Shown piece after piece: positions 1 to 7,195 of a DNA stretch of 64,000 nucleotides; within the stretch, counting starts at the first letter, position 1; every line of letters starts with the position of its first letter. The notes beneath the pieces are model-generated. The model did no database searches. It was given only the letters and a program-made list of their open reading frames with translations, and was not told the origin of the DNA. Source of the DNA: a virus. The stretch is taken from IMG/VR virus record IMGVR_UViG_3300033233_000015, positions 46,082-110,081 of that record; one strand, written 5' to 3'. Made by a program: the position numbers and the translations under genes.

Positions 1-677
1 TGTCGGACAAGCGCGTCCTCTTCAGTTTCGCGTACGTCGGAACCAACTGGCTCCCGAATCACAAGCTCGCGGAGGTCTGCGCGGGCTCGCCTGAGGTGAT
101 GATCGATTCTGGCGTGTTCACGGCCTGGAAGCAGGGGAAGACCATCGAGCTCGAAACGTACGTCGATTGGCTCAAGAACACCGCGCCAGCGTTTCGGTGG
201 TGCATGGCGCTCGACGTCATCACGGACGCGAAGGCGTCGCTCGCGCAGTGGCGCAAGATGATCTCCTCGGCGCCGACGCTCGCCTCCAGCATCGTGCCGG
301 TGTGGCACGAAGGCGATCCGCTCGACATCCTCGACGAGTACGTCTCGCTCTCGGAGCTCGTCGCTCTCGGCCGCATCGAGGGTCGCCGATCGGAGCAGAA
401 GACGTACGAGTTCTACGACGCGGCGTTCAATGCCTACCCTGAGGGCAGGTTTCACGCGCTCGGTCAAGCGAACCCCGTGCACCTAGAGCCGTATCCGTTC
501 GCGTCGTTCGACTCGACGGGATGGCAGCGCGACGCAGCGTACTCGAACGCGGCGAGGTGGCCGTTCAACCGCTGCTCGAAGGAGACGCGGCTTCGCGCGT
601 ACATCGAGGCCATCGAAACGATCGAGCACAAGCCGCCGAAGCAGTTGAGCCTCGCGATGGGGAGGAGGACGGCGTGA
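1..677 (+). CDS. TGT/DpdA-like base-exchange protein, 5' end outside window
   Basis: The frame is open from the first base, so the start lies outside the window. The visible part (about 225 residues) has the layout of phage tRNA-guanine-transglycosylase-like proteins (DpdA-like): IDSGVFTAW near residue 35, ALDVI, VPVWHEGDP, ALGRIEG, and HALGQANPVHLEPYPFASF leading into DSTGW near the end. In that family the Asp residues of the DSG and DST motifs line the TIM-barrel active site, and the enzymes swap guanine for a 7-deazaguanine in DNA or RNA. The assignment rests on remembered motif order, not on a search. No queuosine or archaeosine precursor genes are seen here, so the substrate is unknown. 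It is followed by a GTGA overlap with the next gene. Confidence 0.55.
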   Translation, partial: SDKRVLFSFAYVGTNWLPNHKLAEVCAGSPEVMIDSGVFTAWKQGKTIELETYVDWLKNTAPAFRWCMALDVITDAKASLAQWRKMISSAPTLASSIVPVWHEGDPLDILDEYVSLSELVALGRIEGRRSEQKTYEFYDAAFNAYPEGRFHALGQANPVHLEPYPFASFDSTGWQRDAAYSNAARWPFNRCSKETRLRAYIEAIETIEHKPPKQLSLAMGRRTA

Positions 678-1045
678 GCAAGCACGAAGAACGCGCGCGG
701 CGGGTGAACGCATCGACTTGTCCCGCTCAGGAGAGCAACGATCCGAAGGATTGCAACTGCGTCGAAACACTCGTTGCCGAGTTCGACGCGGTAGAGGCGG
801 AGGCGAAGTCCGCCGAGCCTGGCGGAGTAGATCGCATCGTGCCGCTGTCGAACGGCGACATCGAAGTATGGAGCGACGGGCACGCGCATACTTACTCGCC
901 GACCTCACGACTCGTCGCTGCTGAGGATGATGTAGCGCGGTTGCGAACTGCGCTGACGAACATGCTGGAGACGCAACTCTCGAAGTCGAGCGAGGGTGAT
1001 CGGCATCGGGACCAGGCGCGCGACGTGATGAGGAGGACCGCGTGA
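674..1045 (+). CDS. hypothetical protein, 123 aa
   Basis: Starts at a GTG that overlaps the preceding stop (GTGA), the usual junction in this genome. The protein is acidic, with a Cys pair (CNC) near residue 25, a short beta-like stretch (IVPLSNGDIEVWSDG) and a helical C-terminal half (EDDVARLRTALTNMLETQL). I do not recognise the family. Its position between the base-exchange gene and a small membrane protein suggests an accessory phage gene. Confidence 0.6.
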   Translation: MSKHEERARRVNASTCPAQESNDPKDCNCVETLVAEFDAVEAEAKSAEPGGVDRIVPLSNGDIEVWSDGHAHTYSPTSRLVAAEDDVARLRTALTNMLETQLSKSSEGDRHRDQARDVMRRTA

Positions 1046-1167
1046 AAGATCGAGTGAGAGGCGCGCTCGTCATCGCTCTCGTGGTCGCGTACTGCATCGC
1101 GATCATGCACGACTTCTACTATCTGCGCACCGCGCGTCCGCACGAGATCGGGTGGTGTCTGCAATGA
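1042..1167 (+). CDS. small single-pass membrane protein, 41 aa
   Basis: GTG start in GTGA overlap with the gene before and ATGA overlap with the gene after. Residues about 7-22 (GALVIALVVAYCIAIM) form one hydrophobic segment after a basic N-terminus. Too short for a family assignment. The two coupled junctions are the main support that it is translated. Confidence 0.5.
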   Translation: MKDRVRGALVIALVVAYCIAIMHDFYYLRTARPHEIGWCLQ

Positions 1168-1673
1168 TGATCATTGGCATCGGGGGCTTGACATCGTCGA
1201 CCGTTCCGTGGCATTGGTGGTTGGTGCCGCGCGGAGCGAAGCCAAAAATCTACGACAAGGGTCTCGTTGCGCGCGTAACCGATTTGTACGCGGGTGGGAT
1301 GACGCAGACCGAAGTGGCCGCTGCGGTCGGGCTCACGCAGAAGGTCGTGTGGAAGTTGATGCTTCGTCACGGAATCAAGGCGCGCGTCGCGGCGAAACGA
1401 GATCAGCGAGGTCCGAAAAATTCCACATGGAAAGGTGGGCAGGCTCGATATGCAGCCCTGCATCTTCGGGTCGCGACCGTTCGCGGTAAGCCGAAGCGAT
1501 GCGGGGACTGCGGGACCACGAAGGCGAAACGATACGAGTGGGCAAACCTGACGGGTCGCTACGACGACGTGAACGATTACAGACGGCTATGCGTTTCCTG
1601 TCATCACAAGATGGACGGAACCGTCCGCAACCTTGGGGCGCACACCAAGAGAAAGGGTACTCGCCCGAGATGA
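1164..1673 (+). CDS. HNH endonuclease with N-terminal helix-turn-helix-like region
   Basis: About 169 aa. Residues 30-70 (GLVARVTDLYAGGMTQTEVA onward) look like a helix-turn-helix DNA-binding segment. The C-terminal third has the zinc-bound HNH arrangement: CGDCG, then YEWANL, then DVNDYRRLCVSCHHKMDG. This is the style of phage homing or group-I-type HNH enzymes. The start at 1164 (ATGA overlap with the small membrane gene) is preferred. It ends in an ATGA overlap with the methyltransferase reading frame, so it sits as a coupled neighbour, possibly as a freestanding homing endonuclease aimed at this locus (inference). Confidence 0.75.
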   Translation: MMIIGIGGLTSSTVPWHWWLVPRGAKPKIYDKGLVARVTDLYAGGMTQTEVAAAVGLTQKVVWKLMLRHGIKARVAAKRDQRGPKNSTWKGGQARYAALHLRVATVRGKPKRCGDCGTTKAKRYEWANLTGRYDDVNDYRRLCVSCHHKMDGTVRNLGAHTKRKGTRPR

Positions 1674-3071
1674 TGACGATTGGTTCATTGTTCTCGGGCA
1701 TAAGTAGGCGGCCTCGAGTTGGGGCTTGAGCGCTCGGGCTTCGGCCCCGTCGTCTTCCAGTGCGAGATCGATCCGTTCTGCCGCAGCGTGCTCGCAAAGC
1801 ACTGGCCCGACGCAAAGAGGTATGAGGATGTCCGATCCATTGACGAGTCCGCTCCACGAGTCGACGTCCTCTGCGGAGGATTCCCTTGCACGGACATCAG
1901 CGTCGCTGGAAGGGGAGCGGGACTCGAGGGAGAGCACTCCGGGCTCTGGTTCGAGTTCGCTCGCATCATTCGCGTTCTACGACCGCGGATCGTTGTTGCC
2001 GAAAACGTGGCAGCTCTCCTTGGTAGGGGAATCGATCGTATACTCGGAGACCTTTCCTCGCTCGGGTACGATGCGGAGTGGTCGACTCTACGAGCGAGCG
2101 ACTTGGGCGCGCCGCACCTCAGGGATCGCGTCTTCATCATCGCGTGGAGGGTGGCCGACGCCGACGGCGAACGACTGGAAGGGGCCGAACCTCAGCGGGA
2201 GCGGGACGGCGAGCTCGAACTCGCTGTCGACGAAGGTAGCGTTGTGGCCGACGCCGAACGCAGCGAGGGGGCAGACGCTCCCCGAGGAAGCGTCGGACAC
2301 GGGAGCGATGCCCGACGGCTCGAAGCGTCAGTTCGGTCTTCGCGAAGCGGTGAAGCGATCGACATGGCCGACGCCACGAGCTCACGATGCGGAGTCGCCG
2401 GGCGGATTCGATCGAGCGACGGAGGGCGGCCCGAGCTTGGCGACGGCGGTGCGATTGTGGCCGACGCCCGACGCTTCGATGGTGACGGGCGGTCGGACGC
2501 TGCCGTCGGACTGCTCGGATACGGGGCGCATGCCCGACGGGACGAAGAGACAGATGGGGCTGCGCGAGGCGGTGAAGCGCTCGACGTGGCCGACGCCGAC
2601 AGCGGGCGATGCGAAATCATCGGGATCGAGGAACCTCGAAGGCTCGGATGCACATCAGGGGATCTCGCTGACGGATCTGGTGCTGCACGGAGGCTCGACG
2701 ATCGGCCGCCGTGGGACGACGACGTGGCCGACACCGAGCGCGACGCCGTACGGATCGAGTCAGAACGGGGTGAACAGCGACAGACCGAGTGCGGGGACTC
2801 CGTCGCTCGAGACGAGCGCGAAGAAGGAGGGCGGCGTCCTGAATCCGTCGTGGGTCGAGTGCCTGATGGGATTTCCGATCGGGTACACCGATGGCCTGCC
2901 GGTCCCGACGAAGAGCAGTACGAGTGGGAGCCGCCGCGCGCGCTCCCCAAAGGCCGACACCCCAACCGAGCCGCACGACTGAAGGCGCTCGGCAACGCGG
3001 TCGTGCCGCAGCAGGGCGAGGTTGTCGGTCGAGAGGTGCATCGGATTCTTGCTGAGCGAGGTGTGATGTGA
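1670..3071 (+). pseudogene. C5 cytosine-specific DNA methyltransferase, frameshifted in motif I
   Basis: The N-terminus starts at ATG 1670 in one frame (MTIGSLFSGI) and the rest continues in another frame from about 1707 (GGLELGLERSGFG). Removing the four bases AGTA at 1703-1706 restores the standard SAM-binding motif I. Downstream motifs are intact in the second frame: GGFPCTDISVAGRG (catalytic Cys, motif IV), ENV (motif VI), APHLRDRVFI (motif VIII) and RLKALGNAVVPQ (motif X). The region between motifs VIII and X is a long VADA-repeat stretch that overlaps a second open frame (1828-2982). No stop interrupts about 450 codons after the frameshift, so the lesion is recent, a sequencing error, or bypassed by recoding. 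If functional it would methylate cytosine, possibly for host-restriction evasion. Confidence 0.8.
1828..2982 (+). CDS. WPTP-repeat protein overprinted on the methyltransferase gene
   Basis: 384 aa in the +1 frame relative to the methyltransferase body, with ATG 1828 after AGAGG. It has the order I associate with proteins encoded beside phage cytosine methyltransferases: SAEDSLARTSASLEG, SFAFYDRGS, YSETFPRSGTMRSGRLY, then six WPTP blocks (GGWPTPTANDWKG, LWPTPNAARG, TWPTPRAHDAE, LWPTPDAS, TWPTPTAGDA, TWPTPSATP) and a terminal WVECLMGFPIGYTD. Each WPTP is encoded by the same bases that give VADA in the methyltransferase frame (gtggccgacgcc). A hand count of 50 codons from 2152 gives about 94% G/C third positions here against 68% in the methyltransferase frame, supporting translation of this frame. 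Function unknown; a partner or recognition subunit of the methyltransferase is possible. Confidence 0.6.
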   Translation: MSDPLTSPLHESTSSAEDSLARTSASLEGERDSRESTPGSGSSSLASFAFYDRGSLLPKTWQLSLVGESIVYSETFPRSGTMRSGRLYERATWARRTSGIASSSSRGGWPTPTANDWKGPNLSGSGTASSNSLSTKVALWPTPNAARGQTLPEEASDTGAMPDGSKRQFGLREAVKRSTWPTPRAHDAESPGGFDRATEGGPSLATAVRLWPTPDASMVTGGRTLPSDCSDTGRMPDGTKRQMGLREAVKRSTWPTPTAGDAKSSGSRNLEGSDAHQGISLTDLVLHGGSTIGRRGTTTWPTPSATPYGSSQNGVNSDRPSAGTPSLETSAKKEGGVLNPSWVECLMGFPIGYTDGLPVPTKSSTSGSRRARSPKADTPTEPHD

Positions 3072-3460
3072 TCGCGCTGTTCAGGCGGGGCACCCTCAAG
3101 CTCGAAATGTATCTCGTGGACGCCTTCGGAAATAGGCTTCCAACGAACCAAGGAATCGCCGTCGCTGGCTATTTCCCGAGTCTTCCGCCGACACCAGCGC
3201 CGACGGGGATCCCCGTCTTGTCGCCAGGCAGGCGTCTCTGCTCTGGCTGCCAGCAGGTTCGACCCCTCGCCGAGTTCGGTTACGGCGGTCACGACGGCCA
3301 CGCGCGCGCCGCGCGATGCGCGTCGTGTCGCCGCGCGAATCCGTACGCTCGCATGGGTGAACGCGAGTGCGAACGATGTGGATGTCGAACCGACGCCGCT
3401 GGTGGCGTCTGTCGATTCTGTCAGGAACGAGAAGGTCAGAAGGAGAACGATCATGGATAA
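3068..3460 (+). CDS. zinc-ribbon protein, 130 aa
   Basis: GTG start overlapping the methyltransferase stop. Two metal-binding knuckle pairs are visible: CSGCQ with CASCR around residues 58-88, and CERCGC with CRFC near the C-terminus. The N-terminus is hydrophobic and Pro-rich. Probably a small DNA- or protein-binding zinc protein; the family is not recognised. Confidence 0.6.
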   Translation: MIALFRRGTLKLEMYLVDAFGNRLPTNQGIAVAGYFPSLPPTPAPTGIPVLSPGRRLCSGCQQVRPLAEFGYGGHDGHARAARCASCRRANPYARMGERECERCGCRTDAAGGVCRFCQEREGQKENDHG

Positions 3461-3629
3461 GAAAGAGTTGTGGCTCAGGTTTGCGTGTGCGGCTTTGGCG
3501 AACCTCGAGACGGGAGACGACATCGACGACGACGCGGAAGACGTCGCGAAGCTCGCCGACGCGATGGTCGAGGAGTACGAAGAGCGGTTCGCCACCCCCC
3601 GTCGGCGCCGCGGCAAAGAAGGAGACTGA
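3453..3629 (+). CDS. acidic small protein, 58 aa
   Basis: ATG at 3453 is preceded by AAGGAGAACG, a good ribosome-binding site, and the gene slightly overlaps the zinc-ribbon gene. The middle is very acidic (DDIDDDAEDVAKLADAMVEE) and helical, the tail basic (RRRRGK). Unknown function. Confidence 0.6.
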   Translation: MDKKELWLRFACAALANLETGDDIDDDAEDVAKLADAMVEEYEERFATPRRRRGKEGD

Positions 3630-3632
3630 TCG

Positions 3633-3818
3633 ATGGCTCAGTTCTTCGTGCCGATCGACGTCGCGATCGAAGCTCGTGATCGCGAAGACGCCTTTCGTCA
3701 GGCGAGCAGCGTCCAAGCGCTCGTGAAGAACCCCTTCGTCCGAGGTCAACTCGAGAACGAGGGGGTTCAGGTCAAGAAGATCACCGTCTTCATGCCGCAA
3801 GAGAAACCGAGGGTGTGA
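3633..3818 (+). CDS. small conserved-looking protein, 61 aa
   Basis: Start ATG 3633 with AAGGAG upstream. Sequence MAQFFVPIDVAIEARDREDA suggests a compact alpha/beta fold with a C-terminal strand (VQVKKITVFM). Not recognised. It lies directly before the ParB-like gene, probably in the same operon. Confidence 0.6.
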   Translation: MAQFFVPIDVAIEARDREDAFRQASSVQALVKNPFVRGQLENEGVQVKKITVFMPQEKPRV

Positions 3819-3820
3819 CC

Positions 3821-4684
3821 ATGGGAACGAAAGATACTCGCGCGGCACACGGGGCTTCGGGCAAGAGGGACGTCCTCTTGTTCGATCCCGACGACTTGGT
3901 GCTCGTCACCGATCCGAGCCACCCGCTCTACCAGCCGTCGGTCAACGCTCCGCCCGAAGAGGCCGACGTGCTCAACATCATGCACTACGGCATCATCGAA
4001 CCGATCGTCGTGCGCAAGAATCCCGAGACGGGCGAGACCGAGGTCGTCGCGGGACGGACGCGAACCAAGGCGCTTCGCGAGGCGAACCGCCGCCTCAAGG
4101 CGCGAGGCGACAAGCCGCACATGATGCCAGCCATCGCCAAGCGCGGTGAGATTTCGATGCTCGCGGGCGTCATGGTGAGCGAGAACGCCATCCGACGCAC
4201 GTACTCCCCCATGGAGCGCGCGAACGAGATGAAGAAGCTCGCCGACATGAACTTCTCGGACGAGGACATCGCCGTCACGTTCGGGCTGAAATCGGTCACG
4301 AGCGTCAAGACGGCGATGGCGGTCCTCGACGCGACCAAGACGGTGCGTGACGCCGTCGACTCGGGCAAGGTCACGTTCGCGCAGGCCGCGAAGCTGGCGT
4401 CACTGCCGCCCGACGATCAGCGCGCGAAGATCGAGGAGATCGACAAGATCGGCGCCGTCAACGGCAAGCGCAACGGCAGCGCGCGACAGCGAGCTCAGTT
4501 CGTCAACGATGGCCCCGTCGCTCGCGGCAAGCGAGAAGTCGAGAAGAAACTCGAAGCGCTCAAGGGAGAAGACGTTCCCGCGAAACTCGACGCTCACCGA
4601 GTTCGGCACTGGCGAGAGGCGCTTGAGTGGTATCTCGGCGAGGAGAACGCGCTCTGTTCGGTGGTGGCGAGCGATGGCGACTAG
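3821..4684 (+). CDS. ParB-like partition/nuclease-fold protein
   Basis: About 287 aa. ParB/sulfiredoxin-type N-terminal domain: NIMHYGIIEPIVVRKN followed by the phosphate-binding box VVAGRTRTKALREANRR (the GxRR-like motif), then SENAIRRTYSPMERA. A central helix-turn-helix (FSDEDIAVTFGLKSVTSVKT) and a charged C-terminal region follow. In plasmids and phages such proteins bind centromere-like sites or act as regulators. No ParA is seen in the window. GTG 3815 is an alternative start. Confidence 0.8.
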   Translation: MGTKDTRAAHGASGKRDVLLFDPDDLVLVTDPSHPLYQPSVNAPPEEADVLNIMHYGIIEPIVVRKNPETGETEVVAGRTRTKALREANRRLKARGDKPHMMPAIAKRGEISMLAGVMVSENAIRRTYSPMERANEMKKLADMNFSDEDIAVTFGLKSVTSVKTAMAVLDATKTVRDAVDSGKVTFAQAAKLASLPPDDQRAKIEEIDKIGAVNGKRNGSARQRAQFVNDGPVARGKREVEKKLEALKGEDVPAKLDAHRVRHWREALEWYLGEENALCSVVASDGD

Positions 4685-5057
4685 GCGCAAACCGTACGTC
4701 GCGCCGAAGATCGTCATCCTGCCGACGACGATGGTGGTTTCTCGTCCGCGCTGGAAGGAGTTCCTCTCTCGCATGGAGGGGAAAGAGGGCTGCAACTTCC
4801 GCGAGGATCCGAAGAAGCTAGAGACCCGCAAGGAGAGCGCGCGGTTCGGCAAGCCTCGGATCGTTTGGAACTGCGAGCACACCCTGAATATCGCCTCGCG
4901 ACTGCTTCGAAAGATGGGCTTCGATGTCGAATCGTCGCTCACTTACTTCCGCAGCCGCGGCGGCTACTGCGACTGCGAAGTGCTCTTCAACGTGCCGCGT
5001 CGACGTCGTCGCGGGCGACAGCGACGGCGCATTCGGAAGAAGGGATCACCGTCATGA
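4674..5057 (+). CDS. DUF2695-like protein
   Basis: 127 aa, overlapping the ParB-like gene by 11 bases. The core CEHTLNIASRLLRKMGFDVE followed by LTYFRSRGGYCDCEVLFNV matches the DUF2695 pattern of Cys-His at the start and GGYCDCEVLxNV at the end, which probably binds metal. The C-terminus is a polybasic tail (RRRRRGRQRRR). Function unknown; common as an orphan domain in phages and bacteria. Confidence 0.7.
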   Translation: MATRRKPYVAPKIVILPTTMVVSRPRWKEFLSRMEGKEGCNFREDPKKLETRKESARFGKPRIVWNCEHTLNIASRLLRKMGFDVESSLTYFRSRGGYCDCEVLFNVPRRRRRGRQRRRIRKKGSPS

Positions 5058-5365
5058 CGCGGCACTTTTCGTTCTGGTGCGAGTCATGCCCGACGCGCGT
5101 TCTGGTGGAGACGGAGGTGTCCGCAGCTTCCTGCTATCCCGATCCTGAGTACGTGGGCGCGATGGACGGAGTGGCCACCGCACGTATCCGTCCGCCTGTA
5201 GAACACGATGACGGGCTTGAGATCGCTGATCTCTGCCCCGCGGACGGCGGGCAGCTGCACTGCCTCGACGAACTGATCGGTCGAGGCCTCATCCCGCATC
5301 ACGACGACATCGACTCTCCGAATCTGCACGCAGGTTGGATCGAGAAAAGAAAGGCGAGTGCGTGA
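5054..5365 (+). CDS. zinc-finger-like protein, 103 aa
   Basis: ATG 5054 overlaps the previous stop. N-terminal CESCP and later CPADGGQLHC suggest a split metal site. The middle is acidic. No family recognised. Confidence 0.55.
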   Translation: MTRHFSFWCESCPTRVLVETEVSAASCYPDPEYVGAMDGVATARIRPPVEHDDGLEIADLCPADGGQLHCLDELIGRGLIPHHDDIDSPNLHAGWIEKRKASA

Positions 5366-5526
5366 ACTCGCGTCGCCCGTGCCCCGACTGCGGCGAACCG
5401 GTCGAGGTTCGCCGCTCGGAGTCGGAGGGGAACTATCCAGGCGCGATGGTGATCTTGGGCTTCGAGATCAAGTGCGGTCCCGAACACGAACGACGATGCC
5501 GATACTACAAGGAGAAGACATCATGA
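5362..5526 (+). CDS. zinc-ribbon mini-protein, 54 aa
   Basis: GTG start in GTGA overlap. CPDCGEPVEVRR near the N-terminus and a second Cys pair (KCG, RRC) near the C-terminus make one zinc ribbon. Part of a coupled run of small Cys-rich genes between 5.0 and 6.2 kb. Confidence 0.55.
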   Translation: MNSRRPCPDCGEPVEVRRSESEGNYPGAMVILGFEIKCGPEHERRCRYYKEKTS

Positions 5527-5810
5527 GCGCTCGAGGCAAGGCAAGGAAGTTGGTCCGTCTCGCTACGGACAAGGGGACACCGGACAACGAAGCGATGGCC
5601 GCCGCGATGACGGCATGCAGGATCATCAACGAGAACGATCTGCTCGACGACGAAGGCGAGGGTGGTATCGGATCGATCATCAGCGGCGCTGGTCTCGACG
5701 AAGATCAGGTCGAAGCCGCCACATCGATCTTCAAGAAGCTCTCCGATCCCGAGTTCGTCTCGTCGGTGAAGAAGATCGCGCGTTCGCTCATGCGGGGGAG
5801 GCGGAGGTGA
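5523..5810 (+). CDS. DUF2786-like small protein, 95 aa
   Basis: ATG 5523 overlaps the preceding stop. The N-terminal helix pair (GKARKLVRLATDKGTPDNEA, then MTACRIINENDLL) resembles the DUF2786 module found in phage and actinobacterial proteins. An acidic Gly-rich linker and a C-terminal helix ending in RGRRR follow. Function unknown. Confidence 0.6.
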   Translation: MSARGKARKLVRLATDKGTPDNEAMAAAMTACRIINENDLLDDEGEGGIGSIISGAGLDEDQVEAATSIFKKLSDPEFVSSVKKIARSLMRGRRR

Positions 5811-5962
5811 ACCGCGACACGCGACGACGTGCCGAGCGTCGCGCTGAAGGCGTCTGTATTCGGTGCGGCAAATGGGAGATCGCGCGCGAGCGATCACGAT
5901 CACGGTGCGGCGACTGCCTCGAATACCAACGGACACGAAACGAGCGAGCGAGGAGACGATGA
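5807..5962 (+). CDS. basic zinc-ribbon protein, 51 aa
   Basis: GTG start in GTGA overlap. Very basic, with CIRCG and CGDC forming one zinc knuckle pair (residues about 17-37). This is the shape of small phage DNA-binding proteins. Confidence 0.55.
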   Translation: MNRDTRRRAERRAEGVCIRCGKWEIARERSRSRCGDCLEYQRTRNERARRR

Positions 5963-6213
5963 GCTGGCACGCGCGATGGGGAAAACCCGATCCGTTCAAG
6001 AAGCCGGTCAAGGTCGGCGAGCGAATCGGACCATGGGAGGTGCTCGGCGAAGTTCGCGCGCACGCGCACTACGGTGTTCAAATCAAGGCGCGATGCATCG
6101 TCTGCGGGGTCACGCGCATCCACGTTCAGACGCGCTTGCGGTACGCGGCGAAGAAGGCGAAGCGCGGTGGCGTCGCGCTCGGTCACAAGGGATGCGGAAA
6201 GACGAAGCGATGA
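5959..6213 (+). CDS. hypothetical protein, 84 aa
   Basis: ATG 5959 is preceded by AGGAGACG and overlaps the prior stop. Strands around GERIGPWEVLGEVRAHAHYG, then CIVCG and a basic helix; the end (LGHKGCGK) may complete a metal site. This looks like the short phage proteins that begin with a beta-hairpin followed by a Cys pair; no function known. Confidence 0.55.
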   Translation: MSWHARWGKPDPFKKPVKVGERIGPWEVLGEVRAHAHYGVQIKARCIVCGVTRIHVQTRLRYAAKKAKRGGVALGHKGCGKTKR

Positions 6214-6737
6214 TCTCCACCACATGCATCGTGTGCGGCGGGTTCGCGACCGAGTGGTGTGCTCGGCTCGAGCATCGCGCGTTCGCGTCGAGCATCACGC
6301 CGAAGATGGAGCCGCACTGCCGCGAGCACGGGATGGTGAGATTCTTAGACGACTCGAAGCGTGTCGATTGGGCCGCGCGTCTCGCCGTCGTCAAGAGCGA
6401 CTGGTATCGCGTGCTCAAGTTCTGCAGCATCGAGCCCGCCTTCAACGACTCGATGACGGATTCGCTCGCGGTCGAACGGTACATCAAGGAGCTTCAGATC
6501 GCCCTCGACCTCGCGGGCACCGTCATGTGTCTCATGTGCACGCGCACCGATCACACGACAGCCGAGCACGAGCGGCTCGCGGAGATGAGCCCGCAGCCCT
6601 CTGGCGGCATCGAGGCGATGCGCAAGGGCGAGTTGAAGAAACTTCGCAAGATCGCAGAGGCGGCCCGAGACGTCGTCGATTCGACGGAGGACGTCTTCGC
6701 CGAGCTCAACGAACTGCTCCGAGAGGCTGGCTACTAG
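6210..6737 (+). CDS. hypothetical protein with N-terminal Cys/His cluster, 175 aa
   Basis: ATG 6210 in ATGA overlap. CIVCGG, then PHCREH, and later CLMC give a possible zinc site. The C-terminal 50 residues form an amphipathic helix (KKLRKIAEAARDVVDSTEDV). Not recognised. Confidence 0.55.
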   Translation: MISTTCIVCGGFATEWCARLEHRAFASSITPKMEPHCREHGMVRFLDDSKRVDWAARLAVVKSDWYRVLKFCSIEPAFNDSMTDSLAVERYIKELQIALDLAGTVMCLMCTRTDHTTAEHERLAEMSPQPSGGIEAMRKGELKKLRKIAEAARDVVDSTEDVFAELNELLREAGY

Positions 6738-6970
6738 TGGGCGCCGTAGATATCTTCTCCGCGACGGAGCCGTGCGAGTATGAGGGCTCGCGCAAGGTGA
6801 TCTCGCGCGACGGACACGCTTCACCGCTGCTCTGCGTCGCGCATGCGGAGGAGTGGTTCAAGAACGTGCCCGGCTGCACGCACATCGCGCGTCCGAGGCT
6901 CCTTCCGGGCGAGGGAGAATCGCACCCCTGCCAAGCGAACTGGCCGTTCACGGGGGCTGTACCAGGATGA
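6737..6970 (+). CDS. hypothetical protein, 77 aa
   Basis: GTG start overlapping the previous TAG by one base. Contains SRDGHASPLLCVAHAEEW, a pattern that may bind metal together with an upstream Cys. No family recognised. Confidence 0.5.
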   Translation: MGAVDIFSATEPCEYEGSRKVISRDGHASPLLCVAHAEEWFKNVPGCTHIARPRLLPGEGESHPCQANWPFTGAVPG

Positions 6971-6985
6971 AGAAAGGATCGGATC

Positions 6986-7195
6986 ATGACGCCTAGAGAA
7001 TTGGGTGGAGCAATCACGCGCGCGGAGGACGTGTTCGTTTGGGTGGGGTACACCCGAGACAAGGGGGTGTTCATTCGCGTCCCGAAGCCGGCGGCGAGAG
7101 AGATTGTGGACGAGGCGAAAGCCGAAGAGGTGACGAACGTCGAGGCGCACGCCTCCGGCAACGAAGTCTTCATTGGCCATTCGCCGCCGTACTGA
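6986..7195 (+). CDS. hypothetical protein, 69 aa
   Basis: Start after AAGAAAGGATCG. Small alpha/beta protein (DVFVWVGYTRDKGVFIRVPK). Its stop overlaps the ATG of the PP-loop enzyme by one base, so the two are probably co-translated. Confidence 0.55.
   Translation: MTPRELGGAITRAEDVFVWVGYTRDKGVFIRVPKPAAREIVDEAKAEEVTNVEAHASGNEVFIGHSPPY

Noticed and set aside
2192-3616. 474-codon minus-strand open frame
   Set aside because: Low-complexity Ser/Arg/Pro sequence antisense to the methyltransferase region, without recognisable motifs.
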